A stretch of DNA of 64,000 nucleotides from Microbacterium sp. YJN-G (GCF_015040615.1 NZ_CP060402.1:1922001-1986000); one strand, 5' to 3'. Counted from the stretch's first letter, positions 19,160-29,888 are shown. Translations and numbers: made by a program. Notes: generated by a model not told the origin, from the sequence alone.

Positions 19160-21733
19160 ATGTCAGCCATTCCCGACAAGCCCGCGCTCGAAGGTCTCGA
19201 AGCGAAGTGGGGTGAGCGCTGGTCCGAGCAGGGGACGTTCCTGTTCGACCGCGCCGGCGCCGCAGCATCCGGTCGTGACGGCGTCTACTCGATCGACACG
19301 CCTCCGCCGACGGCATCCGGCAGCCTGCACATCGGTCACGTGTTCTCGTATACGCACACCGACATCAAGGCCCGCTACGAGCGCATGCGCGGCAAGAAGG
19401 TCTTCTACCCGATGGGCTGGGACGACAACGGCCTGCCCACCGAGCGCCGCGTGCAGAACTACTACGGCGTGCGCTGCGACCCCTCCCTCCCCTACGACGC
19501 CGACTTCACCCCGCCGTTCGAGGGCGGCGACAACAAGTCGTCTCGTGCCGCGGACCAGATCCCGATCAGCCGCCGCAACTTCATCGAGCTGTGCGAGAAG
19601 CTGACCGTCGAGGACGAGAAGCAGTTCGAGGCGCTGTTCCGTCAGCTCGGGCTGAGCGTGGACTGGACCCAGACCTACCGCACCATCTCGGACGACACGA
19701 TCCGGCAGAGCCAGCTCGCCTTCCTGCGCGGGCTCGACCGCGGCGAGGCCTACCAGTCGCTCGCGCCGACCCTGTGGGACATCGACTTCCGCTCGGCGAT
19801 CGCCCAGGCAGAGCTCGAGGACCGCGAGCAGCAGGCATCCTTCCACCGCGTCGCCTTCCACAAGACCGACAGTTCGGGCGACATCCACATCGAGACCACC
19901 CGCCCCGAGCTGCTGCCCGCCTGCGTGGCCCTGGTGGCCCACCCCGACGACGAGCGCTACCAGCCGTACTTCGGCTCGACGGTGCGCACGCCGCTGTTCG
20001 ACGTCGAGGTGCCGGTGCTGGCGCACCACCTCGCCCAGCCCGACAAGGGCTCGGGCATCGCGATGATCTGCACCTTCGGCGACGTCACCGATATCATCTG
20101 GTGGCGCGAGCTCGACCTGCCCAACCGCACCATCCTCGGCAAGGACGGCCGCGTGCTGACCGACGCCCCCGAGGCGATCACGACGGATGCCGGAAAGGCG
20201 GCGTACGCCGAACTCGCGGGCAAGACCGTGTTCAGCGCCCGCAAGGCCATCGTCGACCTGCTCGGCGAGTCGGGCGACCTGCTCGAGGTGTCGAAGCCCT
20301 TCAGCCACGCCGTGAAGTTCTTCGAGAAGGGCGACCGCCCGCTCGAGATCGTCTCCACGCGCCAGTGGTACATCCGCAACGGCGCCCGGGATGCCGAGCT
20401 GCGCGACGAGCTGCTCGAGCACGGCCGCGAGCTGGCCTGGCACCCCGACTTCATGCGCGTGCGCTACGAGAACTGGGTCGGCGGGCTCACCGGCGACTGG
20501 CTGATCTCGCGTCAGCGCTTCTTCGGCGTGCCGATCCCCGTCTGGTACGCGCTCGACGAGAACGGCGAGCGCGACTACGGCCGCGTGCTGACGCCTTCGC
20601 TCGAGAGCCTGCCGATCGACCCCACCACCGACGTGCCCGACGGCTACACCGAGGACCAGCGCGGCGTGCCGGGCGGCTTCGACGCCGAACAGGACATCTT
20701 CGACACCTGGGCGACTTCGTCGCTGACCCCGCAGCTGGCCGGCGGCTGGCAGCGTGATGAGCAGCTGTGGGACCTGGTGTCGCCGTTCGATCTGCGCCCG
20801 CAGGGTCAGGACATCATCCGCACCTGGCTGTTCTCGACGATGCTGCGCTCGACGCTCGAGGATCACCGCTCGCCGTGGCGCAACGCGGCGATCTCGGGCT
20901 TCATCGTCGACCCCGACCGCAAGAAGATGTCGAAGTCGAAGGGCAACGTCGTCACGCCCGCCGACATCCTCGACAAGCACGGCTCGGACGCGGTGCGCTA
21001 CTGGTCGGCATCCAGCCGTCTGGGTATGGATGCCGCATTCGACCCGCAGAACCCCACGCAGGTGAAGATCGGCCGCCGCCTGGCGATCAAGATCCTCAAC
21101 GCGGCGAAGTTCGTGCTGTCGTTCCCGGTGCCTGAGGGCGCCGAGATCACGCACGCGCTGGACGCCTCGATGCTCACCTCGCTCGACGGCGTGGTGCGCG
21201 AGGCCACCCGCGCGTACGAGAACTACGACCAGGCCAAGGCGCTCGAGGTGACCGAGGCGTTCTTCTGGACGTTCTGCGATGACTACCTCGAGCTCGTCAA
21301 GGAGCGCGCCTACGACCAGACCGACGTGGGGCAGGCATCCGCTGCCCTCGCGCTGCGACTGGCCCTTTCGACCCTGCTGCGGCTGCTCGCCCCGATCGTG
21401 TCGTTCGCGACCGAGGAGGCGTGGTCGTGGTTCGAGGAGGGCTCCGTCCACACCGCCGCCTGGCCCGAGCCTGCAGGCATCCAGGGCGACACCGCCGTGC
21501 TCGCGACCGCGAGTGAGGCGCTGATCGGCATCCGCCGTGCCAAGACCGAGGCCAAGGCCTCGCAGAAGACGCCGGTGTCGACCGCGACGATCGCCGCCCC
21601 CGCCGAGAAGATCGAGGCGCTGCGCGCCGCCGCAGACGATCTGCGCGCCGTGGGACGCATCGCGGAGCTCAACTTCGCGGAGGCCGACGAACTCGCCGTG
21701 ACCGCGATCGAACTCGCACCCGTGGAGGCCTGA
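19160..21733 (+). CDS. valS: Valyl-tRNA synthetase
   Basis: Charges tRNA-Val. The 857-residue protein shows the class I motif HIGH at residues 57-60 in PTASGSLHIGH and KMSKSKGN in DRKKMSKSKGNVV. The ATG at 19160 is chosen because AGGAG lies 6 bases before it; the frame is open to 19130 but without signal. A possible -10 TAGACT lies at about 19091-19096, leaving a leader of roughly 60 bases. No T-box sequence is present. Confidence 0.96.
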   Translation: MSAIPDKPALEGLEAKWGERWSEQGTFLFDRAGAAASGRDGVYSIDTPPPTASGSLHIGHVFSYTHTDIKARYERMRGKKVFYPMGWDDNGLPTERRVQNYYGVRCDPSLPYDADFTPPFEGGDNKSSRAADQIPISRRNFIELCEKLTVEDEKQFEALFRQLGLSVDWTQTYRTISDDTIRQSQLAFLRGLDRGEAYQSLAPTLWDIDFRSAIAQAELEDREQQASFHRVAFHKTDSSGDIHIETTRPELLPACVALVAHPDDERYQPYFGSTVRTPLFDVEVPVLAHHLAQPDKGSGIAMICTFGDVTDIIWWRELDLPNRTILGKDGRVLTDAPEAITTDAGKAAYAELAGKTVFSARKAIVDLLGESGDLLEVSKPFSHAVKFFEKGDRPLEIVSTRQWYIRNGARDAELRDELLEHGRELAWHPDFMRVRYENWVGGLTGDWLISRQRFFGVPIPVWYALDENGERDYGRVLTPSLESLPIDPTTDVPDGYTEDQRGVPGGFDAEQDIFDTWATSSLTPQLAGGWQRDEQLWDLVSPFDLRPQGQDIIRTWLFSTMLRSTLEDHRSPWRNAAISGFIVDPDRKKMSKSKGNVVTPADILDKHGSDAVRYWSASSRLGMDAAFDPQNPTQVKIGRRLAIKILNAAKFVLSFPVPEGAEITHALDASMLTSLDGVVREATRAYENYDQAKALEVTEAFFWTFCDDYLELVKERAYDQTDVGQASAALALRLALSTLLRLLAPIVSFATEEAWSWFEEGSVHTAAWPEPAGIQGDTAVLATASEALIGIRRAKTEAKASQKTPVSTATIAAPAEKIEALRAAADDLRAVGRIAELNFAEADELAVTAIELAPVEA

Positions 21734-21735
21734 TC

Positions 21736-21972
21736 ATGCAGCTGGGCACCCGCTGGGCCACAGGCGCCGAGCCGCCGGCATCCGTTCCCGCAGAGCTTCG
21801 CCCCGCGATCGCGGAGGTCGAGGCCCGGCTCGCTGAGTCCCTGCGCCTGTCGAAGGGCGGCCACTGGACGCTGACCTGGCTCGAGGGCCGGCCGCTCGCC
21901 GAGCTCGACGCCGGGTGGGAGGTCCTGCTCACGGCATCCGGCGAGGTCGTCGCCCGTCCCTTCCAGGACTGA
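21736..21972 (+). CDS. Hypothetical protein after valS
   Basis: The 78-residue acidic protein starts MQLGTRWATGAEPPASVPAE and ends EVVARPFQD. It begins 2 bases after the valS stop, so it is co-transcribed. I do not recognise the family. The stretch LRLSKG comes from DNA resembling the interspersed repeat (tccctgcgcctgtcgaaggg). Confidence 0.65.
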   Translation: MQLGTRWATGAEPPASVPAELRPAIAEVEARLAESLRLSKGGHWTLTWLEGRPLAELDAGWEVLLTASGEVVARPFQD

Positions 21973-22007
21973 CGCGCCCATCTCGCCGGCCTGACGCACC
22001 CAACAGG

Positions 22008-22091
22008 CGCCGAAACCCCTCGTGAGCGTCGAGACCCCTCGTGATTCGCGTGAATCACGAGGGGTCTCGGCACTGGTGAGGGGTTTCGGCG
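22008..22091. repeat. Nested palindromic element between convergent genes
   Basis: The inner palindrome has perfect 18-bp arms, cgagacccctcgtgattc (22030-22047) and its complement (22052-22069), around the loop gcgt. Outer 14-bp arms cgccgaaacccctc (22008-22021) and gaggggtttcggcg (22078-22091) enclose it. The left half also contains the direct repeat acccctcgtga. It lies between convergent stops at 21972 and 22116 and could end both transcripts. Confidence 0.9.
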
Positions 22092-22115
22092 GGCGGGGGC
22101 AGGCGGGCTCGCGTG

Positions 22116-22337
22116 TCAGGGGCGGGGGCGGGAGCCCAGCGTGAGCAGGGCCATGTCGAGCGCACGGGGGTCGTGCCGCCGTGCGTGCTGCTCGCGCAGC
22201 ATGTCGAGCGCGATCTCGCGGCGCTCGGCCCGCACGGCGATGCGGTGGTCGACGTACCTGGTCAGGGATTCGGCGAGACGCCGCAGGCCGCGTTCCAGCG
22301 CGGTGGGGCTCGCAAGACGGATGGTGGCACTGGTCAT
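22116..22337 (-). CDS. Hypothetical small basic protein
   Basis: The 73-residue Arg-rich, probably helical protein starts MTSATIRLASPTALERGLRR. Its ATG overlaps the stop of the upstream regulator gene by 4 bases, so the two form an operon under the same operator. No named family is recognised. Confidence 0.65.
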   Translation of the reverse strand: MTSATIRLASPTALERGLRRLAESLTRYVDHRIAVRAERREIALDMLREQHARRHDPRALDMALLTLGSRPRP

Positions 22338-22945
22338 GATCGCTCCTGGTCCCCCTCCGCGCGGCCGACGGCCACGGGGAGGTCGAAGATCTCGGTGCGC
22401 AGCGTCACACGGCGGGTTCCCGGCGTGTCCTGCTGCCCTTCATAGCGTTTGAGGATGCCGTCGATGACGGAGGTGAGCTCGGCGGTCACCTCGGCCAGCT
22501 GCTCGGCCGTGAGGTCGAGCATCGAGGTCGTCACGAGTCCGGCATCCTTCCAGCCGTCCTCCCGCTCGGACGCCGGACGGTTGATGTACTCCATGAGCGT
22601 CTGGTGACGAAGCCGGAAGAACTCGGCGGTCACGATCTGCGCCGCGGCGCGTCCGGACGGCGACGCCTGATCGGCGGGCCCGGGCAGGTTCACGCGCCCC
22701 TTCGGGCGTTCCCACCAGCGCTCCCTGGCCGTGCCGCGGTCGGGCACCTCGCGGATCAGGTCATGCGCGGCGAGAGCGCGCAGGTGGTAGCTGGTCGCAC
22801 CGGAGGTCTCCCCGATCAGCGCGGCGAGCGTGCTCGCCGTCTGCGGGCCACGCTCGCTGAGCAGATCGTAGATCCGCACACGCAGCGGGTGCGCGAGCGC
22901 CTTGAGTGCCCCGGCGTCGAGTGTGCGGCCCTGTTCGTTCTCCAT
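22334..22945 (-). CDS. ArsR-type helix-turn-helix regulator
   Basis: Winged-helix regulator: residues about 8-75 (GALKALAHPLRVRIYDLLSE, then SGATSYHLRALAAHDLI) are a typical ArsR-like DNA-binding domain. The C-terminal part is a helical region ending near YEGQQDTPGTRR. No metal-binding cysteine pattern is seen, so it probably senses something else. The start at 22945 (MENEQGRTLD) fits the family; the frame is open to 22981, but that stretch is operator DNA. Autoregulation is expected. Confidence 0.85.
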   Translation of the reverse strand: MENEQGRTLDAGALKALAHPLRVRIYDLLSERGPQTASTLAALIGETSGATSYHLRALAAHDLIREVPDRGTARERWWERPKGRVNLPGPADQASPSGRAAAQIVTAEFFRLRHQTLMEYINRPASEREDGWKDAGLVTTSMLDLTAEQLAEVTAELTSVIDGILKRYEGQQDTPGTRRVTLRTEIFDLPVAVGRAEGDQERS

Positions 22946-22948
22946 GCA

Positions 22949-23000
22949 TGCAAAGATACCTTTGCAACATTCTCTTTGCAAGCGACTCTTTGCAAAGAGT
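22949..23000. promoter_or_regulatory. Operator array for the ArsR-type regulator
   Basis: TGCAAAG-ATAC-CTTTGCA (22949-22966) and the perfect 16-bp palindrome ACTCTTTGCAAAGAGT (22985-23000), with a half-site TTTGCA (22975-22980) between. The array sits directly upstream of the regulator start and has lower GC content than its surroundings. Confidence 0.8.
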
Positions 23001-23021
23001 TCTCTGCACCACTCGGAGACG

Positions 23022-24200
23022 TCACCCCACCGCGGCGCGTGCCCCGACGAACGCGGCCACGCAGCGTTCGATCTGCTCGGGCGTGTGCGCTGCCGAGAGC
23101 TGCACGCGGATGCGCGCCAGCCCGCGCGGCACCACGGGGAAGCTGAAGGCCGTCACGTAGACGCCCCGCTCCTGCATGGCGCGCGCTATCCGGGCCGTGA
23201 GGGCGGCGTCGCCGAACATCACCGGCACGATCGGATGCTCCCCCGGCAGCAGGTCGAAGCCCTCGGCGGCCATCCGCCGGCGGAACAGCGCCGCATTCTC
23301 ACGCAGCCGGGCGCGCAGGTCGGCGGATCCCTCGACGAGGTCGAGCGCGGTGAGGGTCCCGGCCACGATCGACGGCGCCAGGGTGTTCGAGAACAGGTAG
23401 GGGCGGGAGCGCTGCCGCAGCAGCGCGACGATCTCGCGGTGCGAGGCGACATACCCGCCGGATGCTCCGCCGAGCGCCTTGCCGAAGGTGCCGGTGTAGA
23501 TGTCGACCCGGCCCTCGACGCCGCACAGTTCGGGGGTGCCTCGTCCGTGGTCGCCGATGAAGCCCACCGCGTGCGAGTCGTCCACGAACACGAGTGCGTC
23601 GTAGCGCTCGGCGAGGTCGCAGATCTCCTGCAGCGGCGCGATGTAGCCGTCCATCGAGAACACGCCGTCGGTGACGATCACGCGGAAGCGCGCGTCGGCG
23701 GCATCCTGCAGCTGCTGCTCGAGGTCGGCCATGTCGCGGTTGCGGTAGCGCAGGCGGCGGGCCTTCGACAGCCGGATGCCGTCGATGATCGAGGCGTGGT
23801 TGAGCTCATCCGAGATGATGGCGTCCTCCGCCGAGAACAGCGTCTCGAAGACGCCGCCGTTCGCATCGAAGCACGACGAGTACAGGATCGCGTCCTCGGT
23901 GCCGAGGAAGGCCGAGAGTCGGCGCTCGAGAAGGAGGTGCTGCTCCTGCGTGCCGCAGATGAATCGCACGCTGGCCAGCCCGTAGCCCCATTCGTCCAGC
24001 GCCGCCCTGGCGGCATCCAGGATGCGGGGGTCGTCGGCGAGGCCGAGGTAGTTGTTGGCGCAGAAGTTCAGCACCTCCGCACCGTCGGCGGTGATCTGCG
24101 CGCCCTGCGGCCCCCGGATCCCCCGTTCGTGCTTGGTCAGCCCTGCGCTCTCGATCCCGGTGAGTTCGGCCGCCACATGGTCCTTGAACGCGGTGTACAT
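23022..24200 (-). CDS. kbl: Glycine C-acetyltransferase (2-amino-3-ketobutyrate CoA ligase)
   Basis: PLP enzyme that cleaves 2-amino-3-ketobutyrate to glycine and acetyl-CoA, the second step of threonine breakdown. The 392-residue protein has [15 protein letters not shown] near residue 46, the [10 protein letters not shown] motif and the PLP lysine in [11 protein letters not shown]. The start at 24200 (MYTAFKDHV) gives the family length. It follows tdh by about 50 bases, separated by a short tandem repeat. Confidence 0.95.
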   Translation of the reverse strand: MYTAFKDHVAAELTGIESAGLTKHERGIRGPQGAQITADGAEVLNFCANNYLGLADDPRILDAARAALDEWGYGLASVRFICGTQEQHLLLERRLSAFLGTEDAILYSSCFDANGGVFETLFSAEDAIISDELNHASIIDGIRLSKARRLRYRNRDMADLEQQLQDAADARFRVIVTDGVFSMDGYIAPLQEICDLAERYDALVFVDDSHAVGFIGDHGRGTPELCGVEGRVDIYTGTFGKALGGASGGYVASHREIVALLRQRSRPYLFSNTLAPSIVAGTLTALDLVEGSADLRARLRENAALFRRRMAAEGFDLLPGEHPIVPVMFGDAALTARIARAMQERGVYVTAFSFPVVPRGLARIRVQLSAAHTPEQIERCVAAFVGARAAVG

Positions 24201-24210
24201 CGGAACTCCG

Positions 24211-24256
24211 TTTCCTACAGCTCGGTCGTTTCCTACAGCTCGGTCGTTTCCTACAG
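24211..24256. repeat. 18-bp tandem repeat at the tdh/kbl junction
   Basis: Two exact copies of tttcctacagctcggtcg (24211-24228, 24229-24246) and a third partial tttcctacag (24247-24256). The partial copy contains the tdh stop codon; each further copy repeats that TAG and a TAGGA that resembles a ribosome binding site for kbl. Confidence 0.9.
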
Positions 24257-25294
24257 GCTCGTCCAGTCGAGGATGATCTTGCCGGTGACCGCCGATTCGG
24301 CGGCGGCGAAGCCGCGCTCCCACTCGCGGGCGGGCAGCACATCCGCCACGACACGGCTGATCGAGTCACGCAGCACGGCGCTGGTCTGCAGCATCGCGCC
24401 CATCGCGTTCCACGTCTCGAACATCTCGCGGCCGTAGATGCCCTTGATGGTGAGCATGTGGGTGACCAGCTTGCCCCAGTCGATCTCGAACCCGGCGGCC
24501 GGCAGGCCGAGCATGGCGATCCGCCCGCCGTGGTTCATGTTGTCGATCATGGCGGGAAGGGCCCGCGGTGATCCGCTCATCTCGAAGCCGATGTCGAAGC
24601 CCTCGCGCATGCCGAGCGCGATCTGCGCCTCACGGATGTCGTGCTGCGACACGTCGATCACCTGATCGGCGCCCATGGTCGTCGCCATCTCCAGCCGCGG
24701 GATGCTGATGTCGGTCGCCGTGATGAACCGGGCGCCCGCGTGCCTGGCGACCGCGATGGCCATCAGTCCGATGGGCCCGCAGCCGGTCACAAGCACGTCC
24801 TCGCCGACCAGCGAGTACGTCAGGGCGGTGTGCACCGCGTTGCCCAGCGGATCGAAGATCGCTCCCAGCTCGGGTGTCACGTCGTCGTGATGCCCCCAGA
24901 CGTTGGTCGCCGGCAGCGAGACGTACTCGGCGAAAGCGCCGTCGCGCTGCACGCCCAGGCCGATGGTGCGGATGCACATGTGCCGGCGCCCCGCCCGGCA
25001 GTTGCGGCAGGTGCCGCAGACGATGTGCCCCTCCCCCGAGACGCGATCGCCGACCCCGATGTCGTGCACGAGCGGGCCCACCTCGACGACCTCGCCGTAG
25101 AACTCGTGGCCAGGGATCAGCGGGGCCTTCACCGCGGATGCCGCCCAGTCGTCCCAGCGCCGGATGTGCAGGTCGGTTCCGCAGATGCCGGTGCGCAGCA
25201 CCCGGATGACGACCTCATCCGCCGCGGCGACCGGCTCCGGGCGATCCGCGAATTCCAGCCCCGCGCCGGGCTGAGGCTTGAACAGCGCCTTCAT
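24251..25294 (-). CDS. tdh: L-threonine 3-dehydrogenase
   Basis: Zinc alcohol dehydrogenase that oxidises threonine to 2-amino-3-ketobutyrate with NAD. The 347-residue protein has [15 protein letters not shown] with the catalytic zinc Cys, the structural zinc site [15 protein letters not shown], and the nucleotide fold motif [13 protein letters not shown]. The start at 25294 (MKALFKPQP) fits the family. It forms an operon with kbl and is divergent from a LysR gene, which is the likely regulator. Confidence 0.95.
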   Translation of the reverse strand: MKALFKPQPGAGLEFADRPEPVAAADEVVIRVLRTGICGTDLHIRRWDDWAASAVKAPLIPGHEFYGEVVEVGPLVHDIGVGDRVSGEGHIVCGTCRNCRAGRRHMCIRTIGLGVQRDGAFAEYVSLPATNVWGHHDDVTPELGAIFDPLGNAVHTALTYSLVGEDVLVTGCGPIGLMAIAVARHAGARFITATDISIPRLEMATTMGADQVIDVSQHDIREAQIALGMREGFDIGFEMSGSPRALPAMIDNMNHGGRIAMLGLPAAGFEIDWGKLVTHMLTIKGIYGREMFETWNAMGAMLQTSAVLRDSISRVVADVLPAREWERGFAAAESAVTGKIILDWTSL

Positions 25295-25347
25295 GCTTCG
25301 ATCAGACCGCATCCGACGTTGTAGAGCAATCGTCACTTGCTGCACGG

Positions 25348-25376
25348 TTCATTGAGTCGGCGCTTAAACGTAGGAT
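25348..25376 (+). promoter_or_regulatory. Promoter of leaderless LysR gene
   Basis: TTCATT (25348-25353), a 17-base spacer and TAGGAT (25371-25376). The GTG start follows 6 bases after the -10. The tdh gene starts divergently at 25294, so its control region shares this 88-base interval. Confidence 0.6.
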
Positions 25377-25382
25377 CGCAGG

Positions 25383-26291
25383 GTGGAACTCCATCAGCTG
25401 CAGATCCTGCGCGAACTGGGCGCGCTGGGCAGCGTGACCGCCGTCGCCGAGGCGATGCGCGTGACTCCCTCGGCCATCTCGCAGCAGCTCGCCGCGCTGC
25501 AACGCGGCTTCCGCACACCGCTCACGCGCAAGCAGGGCCGCACGCTCGCACTGACCGCAGCCGGTGAGGTGCTCGCCGCGGCCGGCGCCGAGGCGATCGA
25601 TGCGGTCGCCGCCGCCCGCAACGCGCTGGACGACTTCGAGCACGACGTCACCGGCGCCGTCGCGATCAGCGGATTCCACAGCGTCGGCCAGGCGCTGTTC
25701 GGGCTGCTGCTGCGCGAGCTCACCGACTCCGGTCCGGCACCCGCCGTGCACCTCACCGACGAGGACGTCGCGCAGAGCGAGTTCCCCGCGCTGACCGCGC
25801 GCTACGACCTCGTGCTCGCGCATCGGATGGCGCATTCCGCGCAGTGGCCCGCCAACGGCATCCGCAGTCTGACGCTCGTGCGCGAGCCGCTCGACGTCGC
25901 CGTGGCGGCGACGCATCCGCTGGCCTCGCGCCGCTCGCTCTCCCCCGCCGACGTCGCAGGCGAGCGCTGGGTCACCAGCCGCATCGGGTACTCCCCGGAC
26001 GACGTGCTGCGCGCGGTCGCCGCTGTCGCGAACCGCCCGGTGCAGGTGCAGCACCGCATCAACGACTACGGTGCGGTCGCGGCGGTCGTCGCCACCGGAG
26101 ACGCGATCGGGATGCTGCCGCGGTACACCTCTCGCAGCGTCGACGACCGCGACATCGTGCGCCTGCCGCTGCACGGGGTGAACACGCTGCGTTCGATCGA
26201 TGTGCTCGCACGGCCCGAGAATCTGCGGCGCAGCTCGGTGCGCCGGGTGATCGAGGCGCTGCAGCGAGCGATGGCGCGCCTGAGCGGCTGA
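25383..26291 (+). CDS. LysR-family transcriptional regulator
   Basis: The 302-residue protein has an N-terminal helix-turn-helix at residues 1-60 (ELHQLQILRELGALGSVTAV, VTPSAISQQLAALQ) and a periplasmic-binding-like effector domain. It starts with GTG at 25383. Divergence from tdh-kbl suggests it senses threonine or a breakdown product, which is inference from position. The helix-turn-helix carries LQRGFRTPLTRKQGR, slightly unusual in place of the common LGVPLFER. Confidence 0.9.
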   Translation: MELHQLQILRELGALGSVTAVAEAMRVTPSAISQQLAALQRGFRTPLTRKQGRTLALTAAGEVLAAAGAEAIDAVAAARNALDDFEHDVTGAVAISGFHSVGQALFGLLLRELTDSGPAPAVHLTDEDVAQSEFPALTARYDLVLAHRMAHSAQWPANGIRSLTLVREPLDVAVAATHPLASRRSLSPADVAGERWVTSRIGYSPDDVLRAVAAVANRPVQVQHRINDYGAVAAVVATGDAIGMLPRYTSRSVDDRDIVRLPLHGVNTLRSIDVLARPENLRRSSVRRVIEALQRAMARLSG

Positions 26292-26329
26292 TCCGTCCTC
26301 GACCCGATCCGTCCTGGGTACACCCCCAT

Positions 26330-26335
26330 TAGGCT
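26330..26335 (+). promoter_or_regulatory. -10 box for leaderless M3 peptidase gene
   Basis: TAGGCT ends 6 bases before the ATG at 26342. The interval is cgggggg-like and could also be read as a weak SD, so a leaderless start is likely but not certain. Confidence 0.5.
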
Positions 26336-26341
26336 CGGGGG

Positions 26342-28390
26342 ATGACCGCGACGACGAATCCGCTGCTCCAGCCCTCCTCGCTCCCCTACGGCCTGCCGGA
26401 CTTCGCCGCCATCCGTCCGGAGCACTACCTGCCCGCATTCCGGGCGGCTTTCGAGGCGCACCTGGAGGAGATCCGCGCGATCACCGGGGCGTCCGCGATG
26501 CCGACGTTCGAGAACACGATCGAGGCGCTCGAGCGCAGCGGTGAACCACTCGACCGGGTCGCCCACACGTTCTACACGGTGAACTCGGCCGATGCCACCG
26601 CTGAGATCCAGGCGGTCGACGAGCAGCTGGCGCCGCTGATGGCCGCACACGATGACGCGATCCGGCTGGACTCGGCGCTCTACGAGCGGGTCTCGCAGGT
26701 GCACTCGCAGCTGGCGGATCTCGAGCTCGACGACGAGCAGCGCTACCTCGTGCAGCGGCACTTCCGTGAGATGACGCACGCCGGCGCCGCGCTCGACGAC
26801 GAGTCGAAGGCGCGCCTGACCGAGCTGAACAAGCGCCTGTCGACGCTGAGCACGGCGTTCGAGAAGAACCTGCTGAACGACACGAACGAGCTGGCGGTGC
26901 TGTTCGACGACGCGGCCGAGCTGGACGGGCTCACCGCAGGCGAGCTCAGCGCCACGGCTCGCGCGGCCGCCGACCGTGGGCTGGACGGATATCTGGTGAG
27001 CCTGCCGCTGTTCAGCGGGCACCCGTACCTGGCATCGTTGACCGTCCGCGAGAGCCGCCGGCGTCTGCTCGATGCATCCCTGTCGCGCGCGTCCCGCGGC
27101 AACGAGCATGACAACCGGGTCGTGCTGACCGAGATCGTGCGTCTGCGCGCGGAGCGCGCGACGCTGCTCGGCTACGACTCGCACGCCGCGTACGTCACGG
27201 CCGATGAGACCGCCGGATCGCCGGATGCCGTGGAGCGGATGCTGCGCCGCCTGGCCGCCCCCGCGGCGCGCAACGCCGAGCGCGAGCGCGAGGCTCTGCA
27301 GCAGATCATCGACGACACCGAAGCCGAGCCCTTCACACTCGAGGCGCACGACTGGGCGTTCTACACCGAGAAGGTGCGCCAGGCGCGGTACGACATCGAC
27401 ACGGCCGCCCTGCGCCCGTACTTCGAGGCCGAGCGGGTGCTGCAGGACGGCGTGTTCTTCGCCGCATCCCGGCTCTACGGGGTCACGTTCACCGAGCGCA
27501 CCGACCTCGCCGCCTACCACCCGGGGGCGCGGGTGTTCGAGGTGCACGACGACGACGGCTCCCCCGTCGGCCTGTACGTGCTCGACCTGTACACCCGTGA
27601 CTCCAAGCGCGGCGGCGCGTGGATGAACCCGATCGTCAGCGAGTCGTCGCTGCGCGGCACCCTGCCTGTCGTCGCCAACAACCTCAACGTGTCACGGCCC
27701 GGCGATGGCCAGCCGACCCTGCTCACGCTCGACGAGGTCACGACGCTGTTCCACGAGTTCGGGCACGCGCTGCACGGCTTGTTCGCGCGCGTGACCTACC
27801 CGCACTTCTCGGGCACGAATGTGTTCCGCGACTTCGTGGAGTTCCCCAGCCAGGTCAACGAGATGTGGATCCTGTGGAGCGAGGTGCTCGACAACTACGC
27901 CCGGCACCACGAGACCGATGAGCCGCTGGATGCCGCGATCGTCGAGCGGCTGCACGCCACCGAGACCTTCGATCAGGGTCATGCCACGAGCGAGTACCTG
28001 GCGGCGGCCTGGCTCGATCAGGCCTGGCACCTGCTCGGCGCCGATGCCGTGGTCGGCGATGTCGCCGCGTTCGAGAAGGACGCGCTCAACGACATCGGGC
28101 TGCTGAACCCGGTGGTGCCGACCCGCTACTCGTCGACGTACTTCGCGCACGTCTTCTCGGGCGGGTACAGCGCCGGGTACTACTCGTACATCTGGAGCGA
28201 GGTGCTCGACGCCGACACCGTCGAGTGGTTCCGGTCGAACGGCGGGCTCACGCGCGAGAACGGCGACCGGTTCCGGCAGCGACTGCTGGGTGTCGGCGGC
28301 TCGAAGGATCCGCTCGACGCCTACCGCGACTTCCGCGACCGGGATGCCGAGATCGCCCCGTTGCTCAAGCGCCGCGGCCTGGATGGCTGA
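26342..28390 (+). CDS. M3 family zinc metallopeptidase (oligopeptidase A / Dcp type)
   Basis: Cytoplasmic peptidase that degrades short peptides. The 682-residue protein has the zinc motif HEFGH at residues 471-475 (FHEFGHALHGLF) and a downstream Glu in FRDFVEFPSQVNEMW. Length matches oligopeptidase A and peptidyl-dipeptidase Dcp, and there is no signal peptide. Which of the two activities it has cannot be told. It is transcribed alone and converges on clpX. Confidence 0.93.
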   Translation: MTATTNPLLQPSSLPYGLPDFAAIRPEHYLPAFRAAFEAHLEEIRAITGASAMPTFENTIEALERSGEPLDRVAHTFYTVNSADATAEIQAVDEQLAPLMAAHDDAIRLDSALYERVSQVHSQLADLELDDEQRYLVQRHFREMTHAGAALDDESKARLTELNKRLSTLSTAFEKNLLNDTNELAVLFDDAAELDGLTAGELSATARAAADRGLDGYLVSLPLFSGHPYLASLTVRESRRRLLDASLSRASRGNEHDNRVVLTEIVRLRAERATLLGYDSHAAYVTADETAGSPDAVERMLRRLAAPAARNAEREREALQQIIDDTEAEPFTLEAHDWAFYTEKVRQARYDIDTAALRPYFEAERVLQDGVFFAASRLYGVTFTERTDLAAYHPGARVFEVHDDDGSPVGLYVLDLYTRDSKRGGAWMNPIVSESSLRGTLPVVANNLNVSRPGDGQPTLLTLDEVTTLFHEFGHALHGLFARVTYPHFSGTNVFRDFVEFPSQVNEMWILWSEVLDNYARHHETDEPLDAAIVERLHATETFDQGHATSEYLAAAWLDQAWHLLGADAVVGDVAAFEKDALNDIGLLNPVVPTRYSSTYFAHVFSGGYSAGYYSYIWSEVLDADTVEWFRSNGGLTRENGDRFRQRLLGVGGSKDPLDAYRDFRDRDAEIAPLLKRRGLDG

Positions 28391-28413
28391 GGGGCGGGTC
28401 TATCGCCCGCGCC

Positions 28414-28540
28414 GCAGAATCTCGCAGTTCTGCAGAATCTCGCAGGGTTTCGGCTGATTCCCTGCGGAATCCTGCATTTCTGCGAATTTCTGTGGCGCGA
28501 AGAGGCCGAGCCAGGCCGAGCTGAGCTGAGCTGAGCTGAG
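28414..28540. repeat. Short direct and tandem repeats between M3 gene and clpX
   Basis: gcagaatctcgcag occurs twice, 18 bases apart (28414-28427, 28432-28445), followed by degenerate pieces such as ccctgcggaatcctgc. Four perfect ctgag units follow at 28521-28540. No gene is visible in the interval 28391-28619, which has slippage-type repeats only. Confidence 0.75.
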
Positions 28541-28619
28541 CGGGAAGTCAGCCGGCGCAGGCGACGCGACCGGTCCATGACGACGCGCCAGGGCGCGGGC
28601 CGGTGGTCTGTCACGCCGG

Positions 28620-29888
<1,269 letters not shown>

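Noticed and set aside
19020..19160. T-box or other riboswitch before valS
   Set aside because: The leader has no GGTGG T-box sequence and no obvious specifier stem.
22334..22945. Metal-sensing ArsR
   Set aside because: No cysteine or histidine cluster typical of metal sites is seen in the protein.
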